Source: Lachnospiraceae bacterium (lineage in GTDB: Bacteria > Bacillota > Clostridia > Lachnospirales > Lachnospiraceae). Taken from it: a stretch of 43,276 bases of DNA. The translations under genes were made by a program, and so were the position numbers. Every line of letters starts with the position of its first letter. Position 1 is the stretch's first letter. The DNA lies in NCBI GenBank assembly GCA_015057635.1, contig SVEB01000025.1, positions 1 through 43,276 on the forward strand. Reading direction: 5' to 3'. The notes beneath the pieces were generated by a model, which was not told where the DNA came from, made no database searches, and worked only from the letters and a program-made list of their open reading frames with translations. Below, in pieces: positions 8,025 to 16,945 of this stretch.

Positions 8025-8675
8025 ATGGGTTTAGCATGGAAAGAAATGAAACACAGCCGTAAGAAATTCGTGCTGATAGAGGCAATCCTGGTGTTAATGA
8101 TCTTTATGGTGATTTTTTTATCAGGTCTTGCAAATGGCTTAAAGAGGGCAGTAAGTGCCGCAATCGAGAATACGGATGCCGTATCGTTCGTATTAAGTGA
8201 GGGAGCGGATGATTTAATCACCGTATCCAGTTTAGACACCGGACTATTAGAGCAGATTCAGGGCATGACAGGCGGCGATGGAACACCTTTAAATATTCAG
8301 AGAATGAATATGAAGCAGGAAGGAAGCGAAACAAAGCTTGATATTACTTATTTTGCAATCGATCCTAAAGGATATTAAAATCCGAAGGTAAGCAAAGGCG
8401 AAATGCTTTCCGGTGATTATGAAGTAGTATTAGATGATTCTTATATGGGGGAAGGAATTGAGTTAGGCGATATAATCAAAGATGCCACAACCGGACTCTC
8501 TCTTACCGTTGTCGGTTTTACAAAGGATGCTCTTTACGGCCATACACCGGCAGGATATATTACAATGGGCACATACGAAGCAATCCGTGCTGCGATCAAT
8601 CCATCGTACCAGTTAAGCTATCAGACAATCGCGCTTCATAAGGATGGTGGAAGGGAGGATTACATAATAAAATAA
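8025..8675 (+). pseudogene. Broken FtsX/MacB-type ABC permease (N-terminal half only)
   Basis: The first frame (8025-8378, 117 aa, good AAGGAG site) begins MGLAWKEMKHSRKKFVLIEA with one membrane segment and then an extracytoplasmic domain, as in MacB-like permeases. It is cut by an in-frame TAA at 8376-8378, and the same frame continues through NPKVSKGEMLSGDYEVV to 8675, so a single nonsense change interrupts it. The second piece (8403-8675 from an internal ATG) ends before the three C-terminal membrane segments the family requires, so the 3' part is also lost. No ATPase gene is adjacent. Best read as a decaying exporter gene. Confidence 0.8.
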
Positions 8676-8697
8676 ATTAAGATAAGATATGAAGGTA

Positions 8698-9201
8698 TTA
8701 AGTTCTTCTTATGAAGTAATATACGCAGTGGTGCATGGTCTGATGATAGCGTATATCCTCTGTTTTGGAAAGCAGGTGCATATTACATTTTTGCATTACT
8801 CTGATACTGGCAGTGTTTGTTTCAAATGCTCCTGTGATGACCTCCTGGTAGCCCATCTCAAATAATTTCTCAATCACGGCTTTTAGCGCTTCTGTTGCAT
8901 ATCCAAGTCCATGAAAATCAGGGTGGATCACATATCCCAGTTCTACGATGTCTTCGTTCATTTCTACATCATTTAAAAATCCAATCAGCTTATTGTTTCG
9001 ATATATCCCAATTTCGAGATGATCATCCGAATGCGAATCATGATACAGTCTTCTAAACATAGCAATCGCATCATCCTTCGTCTTGAAATCCGGAATCATA
9101 TAAGTTGCCTTAATGCATTCGTTTGTCAGCAGAGCAATCATATCGTTTTCATCCGTCTCTGAATAAGGCTTCATCACCAGTCGTTCTGTTTTTATCTCCA
9201 T
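8698..9201 (-). CDS. GNAT-family N-acetyltransferase
   Basis: A 167-aa acetyltransferase of the RimJ/RimL-like type (Acetyltransf_3). The protein starts MEIKTERLVMKPYSETDEND at 9201 with GAAAGGA upstream; a longer frame to 9261 lacks a site. The acetyl-CoA-binding core is seen around residues 85-115 (ELGYVIHPDFHGLGYATEALKAVI) and 130-145 (NTASIRVMQKCNMHL). The substrate, an amine on protein or small molecule, cannot be told from sequence. It faces the broken permease with only 22 bp between, and no clear terminator. Confidence 0.88.
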   Translation of the reverse strand: MEIKTERLVMKPYSETDENDMIALLTNECIKATYMIPDFKTKDDAIAMFRRLYHDSHSDDHLEIGIYRNNKLIGFLNDVEMNEDIVELGYVIHPDFHGLGYATEALKAVIEKLFEMGYQEVITGAFETNTASIRVMQKCNMHLLSKTEDIRYHQTMHHCVYYFIRRT

Positions 9202-9439
9202 AAAGTATCCTTTCTTAAAGATGAATTTGTATATTTTATTTATTATACCTAAAATTACCAAAAACGTAAATATATTTATTTTCTGTACAAATCATCTTTA
9301 TTATTTTTCTTCTCTTTATCATTTGTCTTCCTCAGTCTCGAGCTATTTCAGTGCACGAAATTTTCAATGTCACTACATTCCTCATCTCATTCACTATCTT
9401 TTTGTTTTCTTATCATTTTTTTACCCAACACATCCGTCC

Positions 9440-9681
9440 GTGCATCGCAATGCGTTTGTTTTTCAAAACGCATCGCGATGTCACGCGCCCCCACCCCCGC
9501 CGCACGGGCCACATCGATGGCGGATGTCCGGCTCACCGCGAACAAATGAGGGAAAATCTCTGAATAGCGGACAGATGCTTTTCCTGTCCGATAGTCGGAG
9601 ATTTTCCCTCATTTGTCCGTGGTGCGTCCGAACATCGCCATCGATGTGGCCCGTGCGGCGGGGGTGGGGGCACGTGATACC
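9440..9681 (+). repeat. Long hairpin element C (core-conserved inverted repeat family)
   Basis: Same architecture and orientation as A. A small leading hairpin at 9443-9480 (CATCGCAATGCGTTT..AAACGCATCGCGATG) shares ATGCGTTTG with that of A. Outer arms 9481-9524 and 9635-9677 pair through CCCCCACCCCCGCCGCACGG and CCGTGCGGCGGGGGTGGGGG. Cores are TGTCCGGCTC-ACCGC-GAACA (9525-9544) and TGTCC-GTGGT-GCGTCCGAACA (9614-9634). The inner stem pairs AATGAGGGAAAATCTC with GAGATTTTCCCTCATT. The apex GAATAGCGGACAG..CTGTCCGATAG matches B and D read in reverse. Both A and C end in GATACCC. It is much richer in GC than its flanks and lies 36 bp before the dus -10 box. Confidence 0.87.
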
Positions 9682-9716
9682 CTCTTTTTCTAGTGGAAAT
9701 CCGGTGAGGGATTGGG

Positions 9717-9722
9717 TATAAT
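9717..9722 (+). promoter_or_regulatory. -10 box of the dus gene
   Basis: TATAAT lies 40 bp before the dus start, right after hairpin element C. No good -35 match is at 17 bp (the nearest is TGGAAA). Confidence 0.5.
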
Positions 9723-9761
9723 GGGGGATGATGTGAGAAAACAGGTTTGAAGGAGTTACGA

Positions 9762-10727
9762 ATGAAATTTTATTTTGCACCGATGGAAGGCGTCACCGGT
9801 TATCTGTACCGCAATGTCCATCATGAATTTTTCCCGGACGTTGACCGTTACTATACCCCATTCATTGTCGCCAACCAGAGCGGAAACTATAAAAACAGAG
9901 AGATCAACGATATTCTCCCTGAAAACAATAAAGGGTTAACCATAATCCCGCAGATATTAACCAACAAAGCGTCTGATTTTCTATTCACTGTGGACAAGAT
10001 CCGAAGCTTAGGATATGAAGAAATCAATCTGAACTTAGGGTGCCCGTCCGGAACCGTAGTATCCAAGGGAAAAGGCTCTGGATTCTTAGGAAGAAAAGAT
10101 GAATTAAGAAGCTTTTTTGAAGAAGTATATGCCACAGGAGAGAAGGACATCTCCGTAAAGACCAGAATTGGAATTGACAATCCCGACGAGTTTATGGAAA
10201 TCATGCAAATCTATAACGATTATCCAATCAAAGAGCTGACGATCCATCCAAGACTCCAAAAAGATTACTATAAAAATACACCGAATCTTTCCGTATTTAA
10301 GGAAGCCTTGGCAATCGCAAAAATGCCAGTGTGCTATAACGGTGATTTATTCACTTTAGGTGATTATGAACGCTTCCATGAGCAGTTTCCGGAAGTAGAA
10401 GCGGTTATGGTCGGACGAGGCATGCTTGCCGATCCAAACCTGATCGGCTTAATGAAGAACGGTACCCGTCTTGAAAAAGATGTTCTTCGTGCCTTCCATG
10501 ATCGAATCCTTTCGGAATATCAGCAGATCCTTTCCGGAGACCGCAACCTGTTATTTAAAATGAAGGAATTATGGTTCTACATGATCCATGTATTCTCCGA
10601 TGATGGAACTTATGCTAAAAAGATCCGTAAATCTCAGCGCCTCTTTGAGTACCTGATCGCAGTTGATGCTTTATTTGCCAACGAAGAACTCATTGAGAAG
10701 AAAGACCTTATATTGTCTAAGAATTAG
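9762..10727 (+). CDS. tRNA-dihydrouridine synthase family protein
   Basis: A 321-aa flavin enzyme that reduces uridines of the tRNA D-arm with NAD(P)H. The start at 9762 (MKFYFAPMEGVTGYLYRN) follows AAGGAG at 5-6 bases; a TTG at 9747 overlaps that site and is rejected. The FMN barrel begins with FAPMEGVTG. The catalytic loop NLGCPSGTVVSKGKGSGFL (near residue 95) carries the active cysteine. SVKTRIGID, the ELTIHPR motif and VMVGRGMLADPNL are the further FMN/tRNA motifs. The C-terminal helical domain is complete. Which D-loop position it modifies cannot be told. Monocistronic. Confidence 0.92.
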   Translation: MKFYFAPMEGVTGYLYRNVHHEFFPDVDRYYTPFIVANQSGNYKNREINDILPENNKGLTIIPQILTNKASDFLFTVDKIRSLGYEEINLNLGCPSGTVVSKGKGSGFLGRKDELRSFFEEVYATGEKDISVKTRIGIDNPDEFMEIMQIYNDYPIKELTIHPRLQKDYYKNTPNLSVFKEALAIAKMPVCYNGDLFTLGDYERFHEQFPEVEAVMVGRGMLADPNLIGLMKNGTRLEKDVLRAFHDRILSEYQQILSGDRNLLFKMKELWFYMIHVFSDDGTYAKKIRKSQRLFEYLIAVDALFANEELIEKKDLILSKN

Positions 10728-11086
10728 GCTGACTGAAATAAGATGAGTTAACACGGAACGAATACTAATCTAATACCAAAAGTAATAGTAATCAGTTAAT
10801 TGAGTAGGTGCATCTTTAAATGCACTGGCACCAGCCAATACCATAAAAAACATCCCTGATCGCTTTATACTTTTATCATCCTTGTTCTTATTCTTATCAT
10901 TTTTTAGTATCGATACCATTGTGAGAACCAACACAAGAGAAAGCAGGATGCTGCCAGGAGATAGCAGCATCCTGCTTTCTCGTATTTGTTTACTAAAAAG
11001 TGCATTTTGTGAAATGAATGGAATTAGGAATAAAGCAATCATATATGACCATCCTAATATTAGAAAGAATAAGGAGGCCTATTAAT
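10728..11086. other. Intergenic stretch between dus and the fasciclin gene
   Basis: Contains the 18-bp perfect inverted repeat at 10937-10981. A 90-codon minus-strand frame (10770-11042) with hydrophobic segments spans the hairpin and is only weakly supported. A GGAGG site close to the 3' end serves the fasciclin gene. Confidence 0.4.
10937..10981. repeat. Perfect 18-bp inverted repeat without T-tract
   Basis: GAGAAAGCAGGATGCTGC (10937-10954) and its exact reverse complement (10964-10981) surround a 9-base loop. It is a very stable hairpin. Neither side has a strong run of T, so it is a poor intrinsic terminator. The basal ten bases GAGAAAGCAG also form the base of the hairpin at 27424-27477. 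Confidence 0.75.
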
Positions 11087-11704
11087 ATGAAAAAATCAGG
11101 TAAGAAGAAACTAGTTTGTATGATGTGCGCGGCAGCACTGATATTTTCATTAAGCGGATGGACACTAACGCTTGCACAGAGTGAAGATAAAGCAGAGGCA
11201 GGCAATGTTCCCGAAACAGAGTGCGCGGCAGAGAATACGACTACAACGCCGGGAGCGGCAACCGAAAAGCCGAATGATGCAAGAAGCAAGGACGTTGCAT
11301 CTTTAATTACAGCCAATCCAAAGCTTTCCACACTGGCAGCGGCAATTCAGGCAGCAGGTCTTACCGATGTCTTAAAAGGCGAAGGTCCATTTACCATCTT
11401 TGCGCCATCCAATGAAGCATTTGCAACAATTGATGCGACTATGCTAGAGGCACTGTTAAAACCGGACAACAAGGCAAAACTCGTCGATGTGCTTACTTAT
11501 CACGTTTACCCTGGAAAAGTAATGGCAAAAGACGCGCTGAAACTTTCCGGTAAAGAGATTACAATGGCAAATAAGCAGAAAGCCAAGATTACAGCCGATA
11601 AGAAACAGATTTCCATCAACAATGCGAATGTAATTGAGAAAGATATCGTAGGAAAGAATGGTGTGATCCACATTATTGATGCAGTGATTATACCAGGAAA
11701 ATAA
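11087..11704 (+). CDS. Secreted fasciclin (FAS1) domain protein
   Basis: A 205-aa exported protein. The start at 11087 (MKKSGKKKLVCMMCAAALIF) follows AAGGAGG by 9 bases. Residues 1-31 are a signal peptide: basic start, hydrophobic core, likely cut after a TLALA-like site. A low-complexity T/A/E-rich linker (about 32-65) leads into a single FAS1 domain (about 66-205). This has the H1 region GEGPFTIFAPSNEAF, the central YH (LTYHVYPGKV) and the H2-like VIEKDIVGKNGVIHIIDAVI. FAS1 domains mediate adhesion or surface binding. No LPXTG anchor or lipobox cysteine is seen, so it is probably released or loosely attached. Monocistronic. Confidence 0.9.
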   Translation: MKKSGKKKLVCMMCAAALIFSLSGWTLTLAQSEDKAEAGNVPETECAAENTTTTPGAATEKPNDARSKDVASLITANPKLSTLAAAIQAAGLTDVLKGEGPFTIFAPSNEAFATIDATMLEALLKPDNKAKLVDVLTYHVYPGKVMAKDALKLSGKEITMANKQKAKITADKKQISINNANVIEKDIVGKNGVIHIIDAVIIPGK

Positions 11705-11719
11705 TGAATAGAAAGGAGT

Positions 11720-11771
11720 CCATGTCATAAAGAGAAATGAATATCTCTTATGATGTGGATTTTCTTTTTTA
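11720..11771 (+). terminator. Terminator of the fasciclin gene
   Basis: CATGTCATAAAGAGA pairs imperfectly with TCTCTTATGATGTG around an eight-base loop, followed by TTTTCTTTTTT. It lies about 16 bp after the fasciclin stop. Confidence 0.75.
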
Positions 11772-11849
11772 TTCCGGGTACACTTTACATGGAAAAAAAT
11801 GTATGATAAAATTTTTAACTAAGTTATGATTGCATGTGAGGTATCAAAG

Positions 11850-14039
11850 ATGCCGCATAAGAAGGCAGAATCCGGCTATCGGCAGAAAAGTCAGAATAAA
11901 AAATGGAATGAAGGCGTGATGAAAATGAGTATGGCAGAAATGAAGGAACGGAAAGCAGCAGGCAGTTTAGACAAACAGTCTCAGCGTTATAGTGAGAATG
12001 TCAATATTTCATATGCCTACAATCTGGCAAAGAAGATGGAAGAGATAAAGTGCAATGAGCTTTTGGGGTATCGGACGGCGGGATCAGAAGCGGAAAAACA
12101 GACCGGACAGATGCTCTATCAGGAAATGATACGGATCGGCTTAAAAGAGGTGGCAATGGATCCGTTTACGTTAGATACTTGGGAATATGAAAAGGCGAAT
12201 ATGCAGTTTAGAACAGCTGGAGGACAGCTTATAAAGGCGGTTCTTGGCGGATATCAGGTGAACTTTGATACAAATGGACCAAAGGAGTTTGAGATTCTAT
12301 ATGCGGGCAGAGGAACGAAGCAGGACTTAGCAGGCCTTTCGGTAGAAGGAAAGCTTTTGCTTGTGGATATCAATCAGGCCGATGAATGGTGGATCAATTA
12401 TCCCGCTTTGCAGGCAAAGGTCAAGAAGGCGGCCGCTATCGTAGCGGTACAGAAGGAGGGATTCTCGGAAGCGAGCCCGGATGTGCTGAATGCCAATGAT
12501 ATATGCGGACCTGCTGATGCAAGAGCGCTTTCCATCTCAAAGCGGGATGCAGACCTGCTAAAGGAAGCGTTGAAGAAGAACAATAACTGTCTGAAGGTGA
12601 CACTGGATGTGAAGTCTGTGGTGGAATATGACGGAACAGCTTACAATGTGTCCGGCAAGATCATAGGAAAGGACCCGGACTCCTATCTCCTTCTTTCGGC
12701 CCACTATGACTCTTATTTTGCAGGCTTTCAGGATGATAATGCGGCTGTTGGGATGCTGTTCGGGATTGCACAGGGAATCTTAAAGAGCGGATATCAGCCG
12801 GAGCGAACGATAATCTTCAATGCTTTGGCAGCAGAAGAATGGGGGATCAGCGATACAAGATATGACTGGTCCTGTGGGGCCTATAATCAGATCTTTCGAA
12901 TCCATCCGGAGTGGGCAAAAAAGTCGGTAGTGGATATGAATTTCGAACTGCCGGCCTATGAGCACAAAAGTGCGGATGAGATCCGGGCTGTCTACGAGCT
13001 TGTTCCATTTCTAAGGAAATTTGTAAATCAGGTTCCGGCACCAAAAAGCGTTTATCCGGACGGAGTAAAAGTGGTGGCTCCCATCCAGACATGGGCCGAC
13101 GATTATTCGTTCTCAATCGGCGGTGTTCCTGCACTTCGTAATGATTTTATCGAATCTAGTTTCAGCCGCTCTCATTATCATACGCAGCTTGATAACATGG
13201 ATACGTATGATGAGGATGCATATCGGTTCCATCATATCCTGTATGGCCTTTTGGTATTTTATTTTGATCAGGCGGGCGTGATTCCGTATGATTTCGTAGT
13301 ACATCTAAAGGCAATGAAACAGTCCATCGATCATAAGATCTTACGGCAGGCAGGTATCCAAAAAGAGAGGTTATCAGATGCAGTGGAGGCAGCAAAAAAG
13401 GCGGCAGAGCATGTAAATGCTGTAATCCAAAACATTCGATCTGATCATGAAAAGAAAAGAGGCACTGCGTTATTTGGTAAGCAGGAGCGGATATTAGAAA
13501 AACAGATGAATGAGAAGCTTCTTGCTATCTTTAAGTTTGGGCAGGATAGGTTTAACCGGCTTAACTGGGAAGATGAGCAGAAGTTTCCACATGAAGTGAT
13601 CTGTGATAATTTAAGAAATCTTTACGGGGCTAAACAGGCTATAAAGCATGGGGAGGCCACAAAAGCGGTGGAGGACTATTTAAGCGAAGTGGATAATAAC
13701 TGGTATGCCTGCCACTGGGAGAAGGAAGTATATGAGTATTTTACAAATTATGTAATCCATCGGGAGCCGGAAAAACTGATGTGGGGGGCCGGAAGAATCA
13801 TGGGACACGTGAATCTGTTTGATACGATAGAGAGCATTATGGAAAAGGAACAGGAAACCGAAAAAATAACGTTTGGCTTTTTAGAATCAGAAGAACGCTA
13901 TGCGTTGGAACTTGAGGCTATCGATAATGCAATCTTAAGTCAGGAACAGTTATTAAAAGATACGATCCATCAGGAAATCAGAGATTTAAAACAGTTCGAA
14001 ACAATGTTGCAGGAGTTTGAACGTTTATTTTCAAAATAG
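11850..14039 (+). CDS. M28-family zinc peptidase with helical C-terminal extension
   Basis: About 729 aa. The start was put at 11850 (GAGG 8 bases before ATG); 11826 has no site and 11919 (AAGG before it) is possible. No signal peptide, so probably cytoplasmic. Residues about 130-255 resemble a protease-associated insert. The M28 di-zinc site is present: HYDSYFAGFQDDNAA (His, Asp and the bridging Asp, near 285-297), AAEEWG (catalytic Glu plus ligand Glu), VDMNFE (Asp), and the final His in SRSHYHTQLDNMDT. The last 270 residues are charged and helical with no family I recognise. It heads a co-directional group with the FAD/Fe-S oxidoreductase and ABC exporter genes. Confidence 0.85.
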   Translation: MPHKKAESGYRQKSQNKKWNEGVMKMSMAEMKERKAAGSLDKQSQRYSENVNISYAYNLAKKMEEIKCNELLGYRTAGSEAEKQTGQMLYQEMIRIGLKEVAMDPFTLDTWEYEKANMQFRTAGGQLIKAVLGGYQVNFDTNGPKEFEILYAGRGTKQDLAGLSVEGKLLLVDINQADEWWINYPALQAKVKKAAAIVAVQKEGFSEASPDVLNANDICGPADARALSISKRDADLLKEALKKNNNCLKVTLDVKSVVEYDGTAYNVSGKIIGKDPDSYLLLSAHYDSYFAGFQDDNAAVGMLFGIAQGILKSGYQPERTIIFNALAAEEWGISDTRYDWSCGAYNQIFRIHPEWAKKSVVDMNFELPAYEHKSADEIRAVYELVPFLRKFVNQVPAPKSVYPDGVKVVAPIQTWADDYSFSIGGVPALRNDFIESSFSRSHYHTQLDNMDTYDEDAYRFHHILYGLLVFYFDQAGVIPYDFVVHLKAMKQSIDHKILRQAGIQKERLSDAVEAAKKAAEHVNAVIQNIRSDHEKKRGTALFGKQERILEKQMNEKLLAIFKFGQDRFNRLNWEDEQKFPHEVICDNLRNLYGAKQAIKHGEATKAVEDYLSEVDNNWYACHWEKEVYEYFTNYVIHREPEKLMWGAGRIMGHVNLFDTIESIMEKEQETEKITFGFLESEERYALELEAIDNAILSQEQLLKDTIHQEIRDLKQFETMLQEFERLFSK

Positions 14040-14122
14040 AAAAATTACTGAATCAGTATGGTACAGCATATATATAAGATGGAACCATTAACGGACAATC
14101 ATGAGGGGAAGGAAAGACGCCG

Positions 14123-15988
14123 ATGGAACGGTATGATGTGATTGTGATCGGAGCAGGGCTGTCAGGACTGACAGCTGCTTCGCTGCTGGCCAAAAGAGGA
14201 AGAAAAGTACTTGTCGCAGAAGCACAGAATAAACCTGGAGGCTCCTGCGGGATTTTTAAACGTCAGGGAGCGATTTTTGAACAGGGAGCATCCATGCTGT
14301 ACGGGTTTGGAGAATATGGATTTAACCCGCACCGCTATCTGTTCAATGTATTGGAAGAACCAATTACAGTGATACGGCATAAAGAATTATATGCGATCTG
14401 GTTTGGAGAACATAAAATCATATTCTATGAAGAGTTAGAACCGTTTTTAGCAGAGCTTGTCCGGGTGTTCCCGGAAGAGGAGCAGGGGATACGAAGGTTT
14501 TACCATGACTTTGCAAAGATATATGAAGATGTGATTGCCGACACCCCGATTTTCGTTTCGCCGGATGTGCTTAAGAAGGAAGATGGAGCAATGAAGTTTC
14601 GGAAGCATCCGTTTCGTTATCTTCATTTCTTAAGTTTTATGAACCGCAGTATGAAAAGTGTGCTTAGAAGGTATTTTAAAGGGGACGATATCCTTCAGTT
14701 CTTTGATAAGCTGACATCTACTTACTGCTATGCGACGGTGGAGGAAGCGCCGGCGGTACTAGGAGCTGTGATGTTTTTGGATAATCACTATGGAGGGAGC
14801 TATTATCCGGCAGGTTCTACGATGCAGCTCACCGGAAAGTTAGAGAAAGTTATTGAGGAACATGGGGGGAGGATGCGTTATGAGGCCCCGGTAAAACGAA
14901 TCCTGCACTATGGAAAGAAAGTATACGGCATTGAGCTTATTGGAGGCGAGGTAATCGGAGCCGATCAGGTTATTTATAGCGGAAATATATGGAGTTTATA
15001 TGAAAAATTATTGCAGATACCCTTGCCAAAGGAATATAAGCCGACCTATGGATCGGTTGTTTATTATGCCCTTGTAAAACGAGAGGCCCTACCGGAAGAA
15101 ATGCTTCCAATTGAGATGCTGATTACCGAAAAGGCAAAGATTGAGGAAAGTGAGATCACGGTTTATGTACATAGCATGGATGATGGGACATTATGCGATC
15201 CTGCCTATCATGTGCTGACGGCAATTGGGCCTACTTTTTCTGCATGGCCGGACGGACACGACGGATGGTATCAAAGCAAGGAGTATGAGTTTCAGAAGAA
15301 GAGGGAAGAAGAGCGGATTCTTTCTGTTTTACAGAAACGTTATCCGAATCTTGTGAAGGGAATTGTGTACTCGGAATTAGCGACTCCTTCTACCCTTACG
15401 CATTATTGTGGAAAATATAAGGGAGCAGCTGCCGGGCCGAAGCAGATGTTAGGACAGCATATGCTAAAGAGACAGCACACGAAAACGGATTTTGATGGCC
15501 TGTACTGCTGTGGGGAAGGAACGGTAATGGGGACTGGGACACCGGCAGTCACAGTATCCGGAATTGCAGCTGCTAACCTCTCTCTTCGGGAGAAGGGGTT
15601 AGCAGAATTTGAAAGAAATGATGCAGGAAAAAATTATGTTACTGTGGTGACGCCTCCATTTTTAAAAGAGGATCTTATAATCAGTGAGAATAAAGAGGTG
15701 GATTCTCTGGCAAAGCTTGCGATGTGCTGCCAGTATTGCGAGGATGCGCCGTGCAGGATGGCATGTGAAAAAAAGATTCCGATCCCTGACATTACAAGAA
15801 GGCTTAGTGCAGGCAATGTGACAGGAGCAGCAAGACAGTTGAAAAAGGAATGGCAGAACGCATGCATCAGTTGTACCGGGAAAAACTGTGAAAAGGAATG
15901 CAGGCGTGGAAAGAGCACAACCCCGGTGCAAATCTTTGATATGCTTTCAAGACTTGCCCAAATGGCAAGGAAGAATAATGGAATATAA
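14123..15988 (+). CDS. FAD-dependent oxidoreductase (phytoene-desaturase-like) with C-terminal Fe-S domain
   Basis: A 621-aa fusion. The N-terminal Rossmann motif VIVIGAGLSGLTAASLLAKRG, then VAEAQNKPGGSCG, and the C-terminal FAD-contact YCCGEGTVMGTGTPAVTVSG mark the amine-oxidase / carotenoid-desaturase-like (NAD_binding_8) superfamily, residues about 1-495. Residues about 530-605 add a cysteine-rich module: CCQYCEDAPCRMAC and later CISCTGKNCEKEC. This resembles the [4Fe-4S] domain found at the N-terminus of GltD and dihydropyrimidine dehydrogenase, here at the C-terminus. It probably moves electrons between flavin and clusters on an unsaturated substrate; substrate unknown. GGAAGG precedes the ATG. 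It lies 83 bp after the M28 gene. Confidence 0.85.
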   Translation: MERYDVIVIGAGLSGLTAASLLAKRGRKVLVAEAQNKPGGSCGIFKRQGAIFEQGASMLYGFGEYGFNPHRYLFNVLEEPITVIRHKELYAIWFGEHKIIFYEELEPFLAELVRVFPEEEQGIRRFYHDFAKIYEDVIADTPIFVSPDVLKKEDGAMKFRKHPFRYLHFLSFMNRSMKSVLRRYFKGDDILQFFDKLTSTYCYATVEEAPAVLGAVMFLDNHYGGSYYPAGSTMQLTGKLEKVIEEHGGRMRYEAPVKRILHYGKKVYGIELIGGEVIGADQVIYSGNIWSLYEKLLQIPLPKEYKPTYGSVVYYALVKREALPEEMLPIEMLITEKAKIEESEITVYVHSMDDGTLCDPAYHVLTAIGPTFSAWPDGHDGWYQSKEYEFQKKREEERILSVLQKRYPNLVKGIVYSELATPSTLTHYCGKYKGAAAGPKQMLGQHMLKRQHTKTDFDGLYCCGEGTVMGTGTPAVTVSGIAAANLSLREKGLAEFERNDAGKNYVTVVTPPFLKEDLIISENKEVDSLAKLAMCCQYCEDAPCRMACEKKIPIPDITRRLSAGNVTGAARQLKKEWQNACISCTGKNCEKECRRGKSTTPVQIFDMLSRLAQMARKNNGI

Positions 15989-16036
15989 TACGGGATGTGC
16001 CGGTAAAATAGTAAAAAGCGGAAAAGTGGTTTTTCA

Positions 16037-16945
16037 ATGGAAAGAATCATCGAAGTCTGTGGGCTTGAAAAATGGTATAAGGGACAAAAGGCATTGGATC
16101 TGGTGAACTTTGGTGTGGAAAGAGGGGCACTGTTCTCGCTTTTAGGAGAAAATGGAGCGGGAAAGTCAACGATTCTGTCCATTCTTGGCACGCTTCTTAA
16201 GCCGGATGGCGGTACTGTGAAAATAAGAGGCGATATAGTTGGAAAAGATGATCAGAGGATACGCGCCCATATCGGTGTTGTATTCCAGGAAAGCCTTATG
16301 GACAAAACGCTGAGTGTTAGAGAAAATCTGTATGCCAGGGCGCACTTCTACCCAAATGGGAAAGAAGCTTTAACAAAGCATCTGCCGCTTTTTATAAAAG
16401 CAGCGAGGATGGAGGGAATCATGGATCGCAGATATGGGACACTCTCCGGAGGCGAAAGGCGAAAGGCTGATATTGCAAGGGCGCTGATTCATATGCCGGA
16501 TCTACTTTTGTTAGATGAGCCGACGACAGGGCTGGACCCTCATGTCCGCTCGGATATATGGGAGATCTTAAGAAACTATCAGAAGAAATATGGCATTACA
16601 ATAGTATGTACAACTCACTATATGGGAGAAGTGGCCGATTCCGACTATATTGTACTCATGAAGGAAGGAAAGATCAGAGCGGAAGGAACGCCTAAAAACC
16701 TGCGCCTTGCATGTGGCATGGATATCTTAAGCTTAAAGACGGCATCTATAAAGCAGACGGAAAGAAAGTTAAGAAAACGTAACATTTCCTGCACCAGCCG
16801 TGAGGAAAGCCTGCTTGTGCCGGTAAAAAGCGCAAATGAGGCAGTTTCCATCTTAGAAGAGTGCAGACAGGAGTTAAGGGCATTTGAAATCCATAAAGCA
16901 TCCATGGAGGATGTATTCTTGCAGGTACTGGGAGGCAGGGCGTAA
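16037..16945 (+). CDS. ABC transporter ATP-binding protein (DrrA-like)
   Basis: A 302-aa ATPase. Walker A GENGAGKST (near residue 37), Q-loop VVFQESLMD, signature LSGGERRKADIARAL, Walker B LLLLDEPTTGLDP and switch TTHYMGEVAD are all intact. The C-terminal 80 residues form the DrrA-type extension. It follows the oxidoreductase by 48 bp with only a weak ribosome site, and its TAA overlaps the permease ATG (TAATG), so the two are coupled. Such pairs export drugs, lipids or peptides. The upstream enzymes may make or process what is exported; that is inference from context. Confidence 0.9.
   Translation: MERIIEVCGLEKWYKGQKALDLVNFGVERGALFSLLGENGAGKSTILSILGTLLKPDGGTVKIRGDIVGKDDQRIRAHIGVVFQESLMDKTLSVRENLYARAHFYPNGKEALTKHLPLFIKAARMEGIMDRRYGTLSGGERRKADIARALIHMPDLLLLDEPTTGLDPHVRSDIWEILRNYQKKYGITIVCTTHYMGEVADSDYIVLMKEGKIRAEGTPKNLRLACGMDILSLKTASIKQTERKLRKRNISCTSREESLLVPVKSANEAVSILEECRQELRAFEIHKASMEDVFLQVLGGRA

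Noticed and set aside
9221..9721. Plus-strand frames of up to 166 codons across hairpin element C
   Set aside because: Low-complexity H/P/R-rich translations result from the GC-rich palindrome; the same happens at 20774-21073 and 3280-3669. No ribosome sites.
10770..11042. A 90-codon minus-strand frame with hydrophobic stretches
   Set aside because: It runs through the perfect 18-bp hairpin at 10937-10981, has only a distant AGGA before its ATG and matches nothing; chance or a remnant is more likely.
14094..14135. Short peptide frame before the FAD oxidoreductase as a possible RiPP precursor
   Set aside because: Only about 20 codons, overlaps the oxidoreductase start and has no ribosome site.
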